From positions 1 to 64,000 of the forward strand of contig WHVA01000020.1 of assembly GCA_015179125.1 (NCBI GenBank): 64,000 bases of DNA, in the 5' to 3' direction. Position numbers and translations under genes: made by a program. Below the pieces are notes generated by a model, which saw only the letters and a list, made by a program, of their open reading frames with translations, was not told where the DNA came from and did not search any database. This document shows positions 43,123 to 53,034 of this stretch, one piece after another. This DNA is from Gautieria morchelliformis (lineage: Eukaryota; Basidiomycota; Agaricomycetes; Gomphales; Gomphaceae). Numbering within the stretch: the first letter of the stretch is position 1; each line of letters begins with the position of its first letter.

Positions 43123-43129
43123 GAGTGCA
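43123..43129 (-). promoter_or_regulatory. Putative metal response element
   Basis: TGCACTC fits TGCRCNC, the element found in promoters of Mn-regulated fungal peroxidases. It is 52 nt upstream of the TATA box. A 7-mer with two free positions can occur by chance. Confidence 0.3.
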
Positions 43130-43149
43130 CCATTCACCATAATTTGTAG

Positions 43150-43811
43150 TTCAAAATAGCCATCTGTATCTCAATGGAAACAGTTTGACAGTTTGAAGTC
43201 CACCAAGGTGCCTAGTAGAAGATGGCGCCCAAAGAGCTGTTACAGACAATTACATTACCTTGTATTGTATGCTCAAAAGCTAAGCAAGCTTGTACGTTAA
43301 TACTTAGTGCATCCCGATGACCATGTTTGTGACATACAAGTAAGGCTGCGCATATTGAAGCTTGATGCTTGATCTCCTGATTCCCGCCCATCTTGTCAAG
43401 TCACGTTCGAAGAATTATTACATCTTTGGTGCGCCAGTGCGCGAGCCCTCCGAAATTAATCGCAGTTCGTCAGCCGATTACAGGAAAGCATGGATGGAAT
43501 CATGAGACCGTGATACCATCAGTGAACAGGGACACGACCGTATACTTACTTGTCCTTCGTTGGCGGAAGTACTACAAGCTGGGTCCGACGGAGTTGAAAT
43601 TTGTTGATCTATTCAGAACTGCTTTCTATCCTCTTGCGAATTCCTGTAATTGAACCTACTACTCTGGCCAGACTGTTCACCATGGAACTCCGAGCATCGA
43701 GAAGGTTGGGCGGTCGTATCCAGGAAGGAGTTATTTCAAATGCCACGCTGTCGACCCTCCGTGATGATAACGTCCGCCTCTAGGTACAGTGTATCATTAT
43801 TGATAAATAAT
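43150..43811. other. No gene; upstream of the peroxidase and 3' of the SNARE
   Basis: Intergenic between divergently placed minus-strand genes. No motif beyond the promoter elements listed. Confidence 0.5.
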
Positions 43812-44267
43812 TTATGTTTTGAACACGATAATAAGGATGAGCAGGACCATTATTAGCACGGCAATAGTCACGGTTGATCCTGGGTTCGACGCTGAGTATT
43901 AGATGTCTGAAACAGTACAGATAGACATTGACGACTGACCATTGGCACCGAGACCTTGCCCAACCTTATCCAGACTGCGCCGCGCCCGACCAACACGAGA
44001 TGTCGTGTTATCAACGTCGTCATCCAACGCTGTGAGCAAACCAGCCTGAACGTCCAACTCAGATGACAATTCCCGTGAGAGAGAATGTTGTCGCGTAAGG
44101 GAGGAATGGAGTGAATCGAGATGGGTATCTTGATCTAAAAGTAACATGTCAGAGATATATTCGCCTGGCAGCATTGAAATTATCATGCCTTGCATCATCA
44201 GCCTCTGACTCTCCAACATTTCTGCTGAGTCAAATGGCTGCATGTCTGTGGAAGGCGGACGCGACAC
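43812..44267 (-). pseudogene. Qc-SNARE (syntaxin-8 type), C-terminal part only
   Basis: The minus strand reads a SNARE motif (DQDTHLDSLHSSLTRQHSLS ... ELDVQAGLLTALDDDVD ... RRSLDKV) with the central-layer Gln in DVQAG. After a 60-nt intron (43880-43939, GTCAGT...CCAG) comes a C-terminal membrane anchor (TVTIAVLIMVLLILIIVFKT) and a stop at 43812. Syn8-type proteins normally carry about 100 more N-terminal residues, which I cannot find. The frame upstream of 44267 opens only to a possible acceptor (TTACAG) and no start joins it in phase. It is either 5'-truncated or has an exon I missed. Role in the family: endosome/vacuole membrane fusion. Confidence 0.7.
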
Positions 44268-44529
44268 TGAACTGAGCTGGCATAGCGCTGTAAGCGGCCG
44301 GCCCTTTTCGGCTCATAGCTCACCGCATTATGTAAGAAATTCATACGCTTCGTTGCCGCAGTTTTGCTTTTATATCCGATGAATTGCGCCGGCTCGCAGT
44401 TGGGGTTAGGTGTCGGCAAGAACCGGCACCCAGCGTCGAGCGCAGCCACGGTGCCTCTAGAGTCGCCGCTTTTCTACTCCCACTCACTCTCGTTCATTGC
44501 TTAAAAATTTCCCCTTTCTGTCCCCCATA

Positions 44530-44675
44530 GTAGTACGATGACGCACGAACACCTAGGACTAAACATCACCCCACCGCCATCCCAGAGCCAGCGCGACCAG
44601 CGCGCAGAGCAGAACGCTCTACACAACAGCACCCCCGGATGCCAACTGCCGCCCCAGTGAATAGATCAGCAACCG
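44530..44675 (+). pseudogene. 5' part of a Gln-rich frame interrupted by a DNA transposon
   Basis: From an ATG near 44538 the frame reads MTHEHLGLNITPPPSQSQRD, slips one base in a C run near 44632, and continues PTAAPVNRSAT up to 44675. It resumes after the insertion at 47787 (AQAQPETRSRETPS). It may be the start of a retroelement gag or of a host gene. Confidence 0.5.
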
Positions 44676-45091
44676 CACTGCAGGAAGAGCGGCCCATGAA
44701 AATCAGTTCCCTCGGAACTCATAAAACAGTTCCAAAGGAAATGAACACCAGTTCCAGAGAACTGATCTTAAGTACGCAGATACCTTGCTGCCATGTTTGT
44801 CACGTACCGAAATCTAGTAGTATCAATGCCACTTGGTGCGCATAGTTGCACTGAATTAAGGGCAGTTCCATTGGAACTTTAATTCAGGTATTTTAGAACT
44901 GAACAAAAGTGTTCATTGACTCTAAAGTTCAGTAACAACTAATTACAGAGGGGGGCTTTTCCTAATTAGGGACTTCTAGTACAATGCCACTAAGCCGTGT
45001 CTTGGGGCATGCGACTCTGCGAGTGAAGAGCATATTGCGAATGGGAATGGGAATGATGGAGAGCTGAATGTGATAACAAGCTGGGGCTGAT

Positions 45092-45157
45092 GCGAGTTGA
45101 GAGTTCAATGAGGTATGTGCGAGAGCGAGTTGAGAGTTCAATAAGCTATGCGCGAGA
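45092..45157. repeat. Tandem duplication, 33-bp unit
   Basis: GCGAGTTGAGAGTTCAAT occurs at 45092 and 45125 in two similar units. Confidence 0.6.
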
Positions 45158-45659
45158 GACAAGTGCCGGCGCCAATGCGAGAGCTGAGGGTCAAGGGCAA
45201 GTGCCGCGAGTGGAATGGGGCGAATGCAAAGAGTGTAAAGAGAGTGGGATGAGTGCCGTGCATGAGTGGAAATAGTGGGGTGAGTGCCACGTACGAGTGC
45301 GAAGAATGGATATCGAAATAGCATGGATGGTGGCCGCGCGAGTCTCACTTGTTCTTGGTTTTGGATGCAGAGGGGACATTCTCGTCCATCTAGTGAGCAT
45401 GATTAGTATGTGTCCTATTCCCGAGAATGATAATATGAGATGGGATAGGCATACCTCACGGACTTTTTTAGACGGCTTGGAAACCCGTGTGCTCTATACA
45501 GGCAGCATTTTATTAGTTAGGTTGGATATTTTGTAGATATCTAACTCACCTGTCTCCTGGGTGGCTGCACTGGTACTGGGCCCTGATGAGAGAATACTAA
45601 GTCATAAAGATCGTGTGATATTAGCACGTGCTCACCACAGCAATGTTCTTGTGTTTGGC

Positions 45660-46405
45660 CTAAGTGGTGACATTATTGTAATGTGGATAATTAACTTGTG
45701 ATGATCGAAAGAATGAATTCTCGAACTCACTGGCACAGCCGTTTCTTCCGTCAGGTTTTGGTATGACATTGAAGACCTCACCATTGTTACTCCTCCTGAT
45801 GATGTCTGCGAGCGTAAAGTTAACCTCTGTCACCTTTTCTTTCTTCTTGGGAGCCTCGGGCTCAGTGTTGCTCCCAGATCCAGATCCAGATCCGGCACTG
45901 TCACTATCACTCTCAGAACTGTCAGTATTGCTCCCAGATTCACCATCACTGTCACTGTTGGAACCATCTTCAGATTCACTTCCAGGTTCAGTGTTTTCAC
46001 CTTCATAGTTGGCATGGACTGTGCTGATGGGCTGGGCAGCACAGACAGAGGTAGCGGTTAAATTGGGGGTATCTGATGGGAAGAGGGGGGCCAAAGCAGC
46101 TTCGATAGAGATATCTGGGGTTTCTTCTGCAGGGGAGGGACCAGCGCCGGCTAGAGATAAATGAAAAGAAATGAGTATATGCATGCAAAATCAATTTTAT
46201 GCTTTACCTGGGACTGTGGGTGGCAACAGGGTTCTAGGGTCTACACCCTGAGCATAGAGTTTGTGAAAGATATCTATGTGGTGTGGGAAGGCCGTAGGCC
46301 GGAATATTGTGGGAGGGTCAAAATACGGCCTTAAGACACTGAGAAAAGTTGGAACTTACATGTCCACTCCGGTGGAATTTGATTGGATTTAGACTTCTTC
46401 ACCAT
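45660..46405 (-). CDS. Acidic hypothetical protein in the DNA transposon
   Basis: A minus-strand gene probably starts at ATG 46405 (MVKKSKSNQIPPEW). A coherent exon at about 46357-46210 (LRPYFDPPTIFRPTAFPHHI) ends at GTAAAG (46209) and joins, after an intron ending CTCTAG, to the exon 46150-45660. That exon holds an acidic Ser/Asp/Glu tract (SDSDGESGSNTDSSESDSDS) and then PKKKEKVTEVNFTLADIIRR. The link from the first ATG to the second exon is out of frame by eye, so either an intron was missed or the gene is damaged. No known domain. Its head faces the plus-strand gene at 46690. Confidence 0.45.
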
Positions 46406-46689
46406 TGTGTTCAGTGTCGAGTCCGAGGAATGAGTCTGTGAGTGGTGGGAAGCAGGTGGTACAATCTAAAAATTAAGGATTACCTAATGAACGGAGATTC
46501 AACTGACTTGAGGATTTTCATTTGCCCCAAGTACTGTACTAGCGCCGGCCTGCTCACTTCCTCCCATGGCTGGCAAAGAGCCCTGCAGATGCATTCCTAC
46601 CTGCATGAAGCTCAGCCCAACTTTCTCAGCTCAAAGCATTTTACCCTTGTGTGTGGGAACTCCTTGTGTCCGAGTGACTCGAAGGTGCC

Positions 46690-47455
46690 CTCACAGGCAC
46701 CGAGAAGCAGTATGAAGGATGTAAGTCAATAATACCATTACATACTGGGCATTCAGAAGCACTGCTTATATCTTTATTGTCTTTTAGTTCCTAATACGAT
46801 CCTGCATTCCCCTCGCAAGATCGACTTCAAACCTGAGCTTGACCTTTGTCGCCGAATTGCTCTCTACCTTGCCCAGATTTACGCGTGCGACACAAACTAT
46901 ATGAAGAAGAAGATACCTGTAACAATGACGAGATGGGGAAAGGTTTGCATCATGAATGTGGGGGACAAGATACGTGCCCGATGTGCCATAAGCGAGGCCC
47001 AAGAGAAGTTGACATGTGACGCCTCTTTTGTTCATGTACGTGCAGTCTATTTTTAACATCTGAAATAATCATTGATTTATCTCTGATTTCAGTATACACT
47101 CATGGTTGCAAACAATCACCGCGGCCTTCATCATCCACCTCAAGTCCGGCAGATTTTTTACAGGTGGTTAGAGGCAATTTACAACCTTGTTTTTCCTCCC
47201 TCATGCAGACTTGACATCGAGCAACCCACCCAGTTCCTTTTGGCCCTGGTCACACCCTGCTCGACCAGAGGCAAGGACGCCACACATGAGGTTACCATAT
47301 ATGACAACTATATGACAACTATTATTATTGACCTGCATACAGTGGAATGTGTTGTGGGGCGAGTCCAGCGTGGAAATGAGTGGGGAATCATTGATCGCAG
47401 CGGGGACCTCACTCGCACTGTTTTCGTCGATCCAGAGCTGGAAGACGATGACTAG
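46690..47455 (+). CDS. Hypothetical multi-exon protein in the DNA transposon
   Basis: Exons 46788-47035 and 47093-47455 are joined by a 57-nt intron (GTACGT...TTTCAG) in phase. An upstream exon ends at 46720 before a 67-nt intron (GTAAGT...TTTTAG). The protein contains CRRIALYLAQIYACDTNYMK, VTMTRWGKVCIM, RQIFYRWLEAIYNLVF and ends EWGIIDRSGDLTRTVFVDPE plus an acidic tail. I have the impression that this C-terminal pattern recurs in many Agaricomycete hypothetical proteins, which would fit a mobile gene, but I cannot confirm it here. The true 5' end is not resolved (a TGA lies in frame at 46675). Function unknown. Confidence 0.5.
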
Positions 47456-47764
47456 CCGCATAGTTTTCGAATTTCCCAGATACATGTATCATCTCTGTAG
47501 TGCTTTGCAATCTGCTATCATGGTTATCATTTCTCGAGTCATTAGCCATTGAACACTTTATATCAATTTGGAGAAACAAAGTTCATTTTTGAACTTAAAA
47601 AAAGGGTCGCATCAATGAGTCAAAAAAATTTTTGGAACCTTTGGTGTAGTTCAAATTAGTACTGAAAACAAGTTTTGTATTTTTGTAAATTTCCGGAACC
47701 CTAAAAAAGTTCAAATTGGAACGGGCAATCCATGTAAGTGCATTGGAAACTGAATTTAAGTTCC

Positions 47765-47780
47765 GATCTTTCCTACAGTG
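47765..47780 (-). repeat. Right terminal inverted repeat
   Basis: GATCTTTCCTACAGTG is the inverted partner of 44676-44692 with a few differences. Confidence 0.65.
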
Positions 47781-47786
47781 TAACCG

Positions 47787-48196
47787 CACAGGCCCAGCCC
47801 GAAACCCGAAGTCGGGAAACCCCCAGCACCGAGGCCTGCAACCTGCAGGCCGCAGCACCCGCCGACCAAGAAATGGCTGCCAGGCTGAAGGAAGAAGAAG
47901 AAGAAATATCACGGCTCACAGCCGAGATAGTGGCTGCTAGAAACCAACAGCAGCAGCCACCTCTCCAGCAGCATCCACTGCTGCCACAGCAGCAGCAGTC
48001 CCAGCAGCAGCCACAATCCCAGCAACAGCCACAGCCCCAGCAGCAGCCTGACCCACACCTGCACCAGCAACCCGACCCCCCCCACAAGCCACAGTGGCAC
48101 AGCAGCATGTGCAGGCAGGGGAACAAGATGTCCTATTCGTCAACAATGCAGCAATTGAGTGGGTGAGGATCATGGCCAGGGACGATAGCAGAAGAG
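47787..48196 (+). pseudogene. Gln-rich frame, cut by a family B LTR
   Basis: This continues the frame from 44675: AQAQPETRSRETPS, an acidic coiled coil (QEMAARLKEEEEEISRLTAE), then a poly-Gln/Pro tract encoded by CAGCAG repeats (47946-48070). A one-base slip near 48080 leads into QDVLFVNNAAIEWVRIMARD, which ends at the LTR. It looks like the N-terminal part of a retroelement Gag, but no capsid or zinc motif is left to prove it. Confidence 0.45.
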
Positions 48197-49116
48197 TGTC
48201 AAGGTTGGTTTTTAGGTGCTAATATCATGTATTAGTGAACACAGTGAATGCCCGAATAGCTTGTGCGAAGAGGTGTGCCGTTCGGCGAATAAGATGAACC
48301 AATAAATGTTCAGAAGGTAAGAGGGCTGCCTGAACGGAGCTCTCCCTATCTACAGTTGTAGTAGCCCATGACACTTGACGATGTAACATGCAAGGTGTCA
48401 TGGAAAGGTTGTTTAAGCAGCAACAATCCTTTCGCCGGCGAAGGTGAAGTACGAAAACTCACCAGTGGTGCTTAAGCCCTCCTCTGGTCGAAGATAGGAA
48501 TCTATAGGAGAGGGCTCAAGACGATGGTCACAGTGAGGTCAAGTTTTGCACAAGATGGACATATGATAATTGAACTGGGGAATGTACATGTGAATGTAAA
48601 CTACTTATACTGGATGCTCATATGATATCAGCAAATAGGAAAGAGGCTGTCATGAGTCAGGGTTGGATTGGGGTGTGCAGTCAGGATACAAATAGGTGAA
48701 ACACATATACAATAGAAATAAGGAGGAGTGCGAATGTGAAACGACGGGGAGGAAAGAGGATGAAAGTACCTATGTATGAAAACACACCTTGAGACCTGCA
48801 TACATGTTACCCTGCATGGACTCATGGTCTGCTGGGTTGATCCCACATGATCTACGGGTAGGATGTCCTGCAAATGCATTCTGGCCATAGGAACACCCAA
48901 AGGGGGTTGAGTTGAGAAGATAATGGGACCAGTGATGAACCATCAAGCGGGGTAAAGGATGTTGATCGTGTTTGATGGCGTGCCTACTGGTGAATGATGC
49001 GAGTAGCGAATAATTGTTTGGCGAATTTGGCGAAGAGCGAACGGAGTGAACATAGAAGTGGAGTGATGAAAGGGAAAATGGAGTTACTGGATACAAGAAA
49101 TAAACGAGTCATTATA
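48197..49116 (+). mobile_element. LTR, family B, diverged 3' end
   Basis: It starts TGTCAAGGTTGG at 48197 and follows the 2005 copy to GAGTCATTATA near 49116, where the others have GAGTCATGACA. The 5' flank AAGAG has no partner at the expected place, so this is a mutated or rearranged copy. Confidence 0.7.
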
Positions 49117-51500
49117 AGGGCAACCTAGGAAGACACTCTACACTCAAGCGGCGAACTGGCAAAGGGGGATCCAAAGTAAGATAGAGAACTATATACAGGA
49201 CACAGACATACCTAGCGAAGGGGGATCCAAAGAGAAAACTCTAAGGAACCCCTTCACCACCTAACTACAACTATAAGTAAACTTGGGCATGCTAGCTAGC
49301 CTGATCACCGAATGCCTGAGTTACATAAGCAATCACGCCAGCAATAACAGGGCTGGACAGATAAGGAAGGAATGATGTCGGAAGGGGCCAGAACAGGAAG
49401 GGAAATAAACGGAACACAAGACAGAAGGATGCCAAGGGCTAGGAGAAGCTCAGGGGCCATGTTTTGGAACCCTTCAAGACTTTGGTGTTATTGCTAACAC
49501 TTCAATCTATCAGAACGTGTCGTTTACGAGACTCAAAGAATATTAAACAATGCTGCAGCACAACTCCGGAAATAATTTAATATTTGTACCTTGGTTGCAA
49601 TCCGCGTAAAAACTAGTCCAAGTTAATACGGATGGAAGGCAATACGTTTCTTAGCAGCACTGAACAATAAACTAAAAGAATGTAGGTTCAAGGACACTAT
49701 CGGGGTCGAAGCGTATTCCAAAATATAAAGGAATGTACTTAGCAGGCGAGTTTATAAATGGACTGCCCTGATAATCTACCAGCGCACAGCAATAAAACGA
49801 GGGACGAGTTTTGTGAACAAAGCGACTTGTGAAAGTCTCTAATCAGGAAAATCGACTGACTAGATCGTCTTGGGTATTGGAGTGCGAATGGCAAGACTTT
49901 CAATTGACAGACTCACTCTGTAGAATTACACCCGGAGGATTAGTCCAAGTGGCTAAGCAGTAAAGTAACTACTTAACAAGGAATTAGACACTAAAGTAAG
50001 TGAATAACCCTAGCTGGGATTAGCAGCTTAGTAAGATGCAAGTCACACGAGGTCACGTGTAGGATAGAAGATGGGTAGATTGCTTGATTGGATCAAGGAG
50101 GTCAGAATGGCCTCCTTTTATATTGTAAAATACACAGGATTACGTAAAATGGGGTTCTTCTATCTATTAGGCGAGTGATGTCATAAGTAAATATTTGCAC
50201 TGCTGAAACACACCCTCGTAACTATTGCGGCGTGTTTGTGCAAAGAAATTGGAAATAGATAGCCAATCACCTTCCCTGGTTTGCACAGCCTTACACAGCC
50301 TTTCACAGCCTTGCACTGCCCTGCACAGCCCTACACAGCCGCTATGACATCAAGGGGCCTATTTGGTGTCGTAGCGTTGCGTTTGGAGGATCCTTCATCC
50401 AATAGGCTTTATCAAACCTGCACCCTAGTTTTGGCTTTGTACATCTTTGTGTGACTTTGTACGCAGCCTTGCACAGCCATGGTTGCTATGATGCAAGTCA
50501 TGTGCCAGCTGGGTTTGAATTGCACAGGCTTGTGTAAGCGGTAGGGGACACATTCAGACTCAGTGGCTGAGTTTGAGTGAGCCGAGGTACCGGAGTTGTG
50601 GGTGCTTGAGTGCCTGTAACTCCGAGTTTACGGTTCGTGGGAAGCTCCTGTCGGAGTTTGAAACTGAGCGGCTGTGGCAGAGTTGTGGACGTGTGTGGGT
50701 TCATAACTCTGCCTGACAGAATAAGGAGTTTTTGAGCCAGGGAAGCCAAGTTAAATGGCGAAAAAATAAGAGGAAATTCAAGGAATATTTGAATAGAGTT
50801 CTCCCAACAATAGCCACGTGTATTAGCTACTATCAGCTGGGAAAACAGGGTTTTAAAGCGATTTTAATCCTTTTTTCGCGAGGCTTTTCATTAGCAACAG
50901 TTCCCACACACAGGTACGGGTGCAGGTACGGGTGCAGGTGCGGGTGCGATTGCAGCACGGACGACACGGAGCGCATCGTGAGGAGACTGGGCATACGGTA
51001 GCAGGGTGCGGGGGCGTCGACACACCTTGACACCCAGGGGATTCCACGCAGGGGACATGGGGGATACTGGCCCAAACGGCAGCCGGTAGAGGGACGGGAG
51101 CGCAGACGTGACACGACTGGGCTGGCGGCCCTCGAGGCGTGTGAGGGCGTCGCCATGGTTGGTGTTGCGGTAGTGCGTGGAGGGGCGGGACGTGGCGGTG
51201 GTCATCGCGAGGGTGTTGACGGTAGGAGTGATGGAGCCGCGGTTGGTTGGGGTGCGGGTGGACGACAGGAAGGAACTGCTCGTGCTTGTACGAGTAGAAG
51301 GGGCACTTCAAGTCACAATGGTGGACTTGTAGTTGGGATGTGTGACAGCCCTTTCAGCGAGGATGTAAAGTAAGCATAAGTAGCAAACTCACCAATAAAA
51401 ACGGGATAGTGGCCATTTGACACCTGAAAATTACACTTGAGTTGGGGTTCAGCATTGGGAGTAAGGGTGCAAATGCTGTCGCACGATTCATGTCATAGAA
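49117..51500. other. No gene; partly LTR-derived DNA
   Basis: 49180-49400 resembles the LTR fragment at 455-700. 50280-50340 is a degenerate CAGCC-containing array (GCCTTACACA, GCCTTTCACA, GCCTTGCACT). A short GGTACGGGTGCA minisatellite lies at 50913-50949. GC-rich 50990-51330 has long but overlapping frames in all registers without motifs. Confidence 0.45.
50913..50949. repeat. Short minisatellite GGTACGGGTGCA
   Basis: About three units of 12 bp. The unit is the complement type of the larger array at 58050-58860. Confidence 0.7.
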
Positions 51501-51570
51501 TTCTTGGTCAGGGTGTGTGTTTCGGGAACTTCCGTTCTCCTTGTATGTACTACCCACACCATCGCTCATA

Positions 51571-52762
51571 TGCCTCGCCCTGGCAACCCTAAACCTGTTC
51601 GTCACATGTACAGCAAGGATCTGCGGGATCGCGTTATACACCAAAAATTCAAGCTCAACAAGAAATCAACCGATATTGCAATTGACCTCGATATGTCACT
51701 ACGTGTAGTTCAATGCACAATCAAACTCTGGCGGGATGTTGGAGACGTCAAAGCGGCTATCTCATGGGTCAAAAATGACCTCAGCTCAGAGTGAAGTAAG
51801 TAATTCATGTCTGTGTTTAGCTGTAGCTTATTTTATTTTATAACAGTTTCTTCTTGCGCTTCTTGAAGCTCGCCCGATCTTTACCTCGATGAGCTTGTCG
51901 AAGAGCTAGAGGTGCAGCATGGTATTTTAGTAAGTATATCAACTGTCTGGAAGACGCTTCGACATCTTGGCTTGCAAAGAAAGAAAGTGAGTCATTAAAT
52001 CCTCGAAGAATGACAACCTTTATATTTGTCTCCAATCCAGCTTTCACGGGCAGCCGCAGAGTGCTGTGAAGCCTCGCGGACTGCTTTCCAGTTTCGTATT
52101 GGTAGTGAACCACCGGACCGTTTGGTTTCACAGATGAAAGTGCAATTGACCTTCACGCAACATATAGACTAATGGGATGGGCTTACAAGGGATGTAGCCC
52201 TCGAGTGCGAGCACGTTTCCAAAGGGGCGAAAGGTAACAATTTGTGCACGGGCCTCCATTATTGTATCGCTAATATCCACTCAGATTTTCAATCCTTCCA
52301 GCGCTCTCACAAGATGGAATCATCTATAGCCATATCAAATTAGGGGCATACGACGGTCCCGAGTTCCTTGGGTTTCTGAAGGGCCTTTTAGAGGTAATGA
52401 ACCCTTACCCGGCACCACAGAGCGTTCTTGTTATGGATAAATGCGCCATTCACCACATACCTGAGGTCTCACTCTTATGTGCCCAAAGGTTTTTACCATT
52501 ATAAACTGTTTTCACTAGTGTCTAATCTTGCATTTGCAGAGGAATCAAACTGATGTATCTTCCGCCGTACTTGCCCGATCTCAACCCGATCGAAGAATCA
52601 TTCTCCTTCATCAAAGCTCACCTCAGACGTCATGGTGCCGAGTTCCGTGCATGTGTTGCAAGTAAGGAGAGGGCTGAGCTATTCATGTTTCTCTACGAGG
52701 CACTGGATCAGATTACATGCAGACATGCGCGAGGGTGGATGAAGGACTGTGGCTATCTGTAG
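51571..52762 (+). pseudogene. DDE_3 (IS630/Tc1-type) transposase, frameshifted
   Basis: Pieces in order: HTH region MPRPGNPKPVRHMYSKDLRD with AIDLDMSLRVVQ; exon DLYLDELVEELEVQHGILVS (51885-51945); LSRAAAECCEASRTAF; first catalytic Asp in DESAIDLHATYRLMGWAYKG; GIIYSHIKLGAYDGPEFLGF; second Asp in VLVMDKCAIHH; third Glu in YLPPYLPDLNPIEESF; end at 52762. Introns interrupt at about 51783, 51990, 52232 and 52492. A one-base loss before DESAID near 52126 and a TGA at 51793-51795 break the protein. The family is common in basidiomycetes and moves cut-and-paste elements. Confidence 0.87.
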
Positions 52763-52882
52763 TGCAGTTGTACTACTGTAATGTAATTTTTTTGTTGTCA
52801 GAATGTTGAAAATTATCTGCAATGTGATGGATGATATTGGTAAACAACACTTAGTAGTGCAAAAAGTACTCATTGTAAGTGC

Positions 52883-52899
52883 CCGCTCTTCCTACAGCG
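52883..52899 (-). repeat. Probable right terminal repeat of the DDE_3 element
   Basis: CCGCTCTTCCTACAGCG lies 120 bp after the transposase stop. Its complement matches the left end of the element at 44676 over CTGYAGGAAGAGCGG. Confidence 0.5.
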
Positions 52900-53034
52900 G
52901 CTACAGGATCTCATAATATTATATGCGTTACATGCGGTCTTTCCCAGCTCATCCTCTCTCTTCACCTGTCATTTCCCCCTCATTAACATAATCCCAACTC
53001 TCTGGCAGGTCTGAAAGAGATTCAAGCCCAATCG

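Larger units (their letters stand above)
44676..47780. mobile_element. Unclassified DNA transposon with terminal inverted repeats
   Basis: The left end is CACTGCAGGAAGAGCGG; the right end, read inward, is CACTGTAGGAAAGATCGG. Flanks are CAACCG (44670-44675) and TAACCG (47781-47786): a 5-bp perfect, possibly 6-bp, duplication. Deleting the segment rejoins one reading frame (RSAT|AQAQPE), which independently supports both borders. Inside lie two head-to-head genes without a transposase domain I know, and AGTTC-palindrome-rich subterminal blocks on both sides. Confidence 0.7.

Noticed and set aside
47946-48070. CAG repeat as a host poly-Gln transcription factor
   Set aside because: No DNA-binding or other domain is attached; the frame is interrupted by two mobile elements and looks more like a gag N-terminus.
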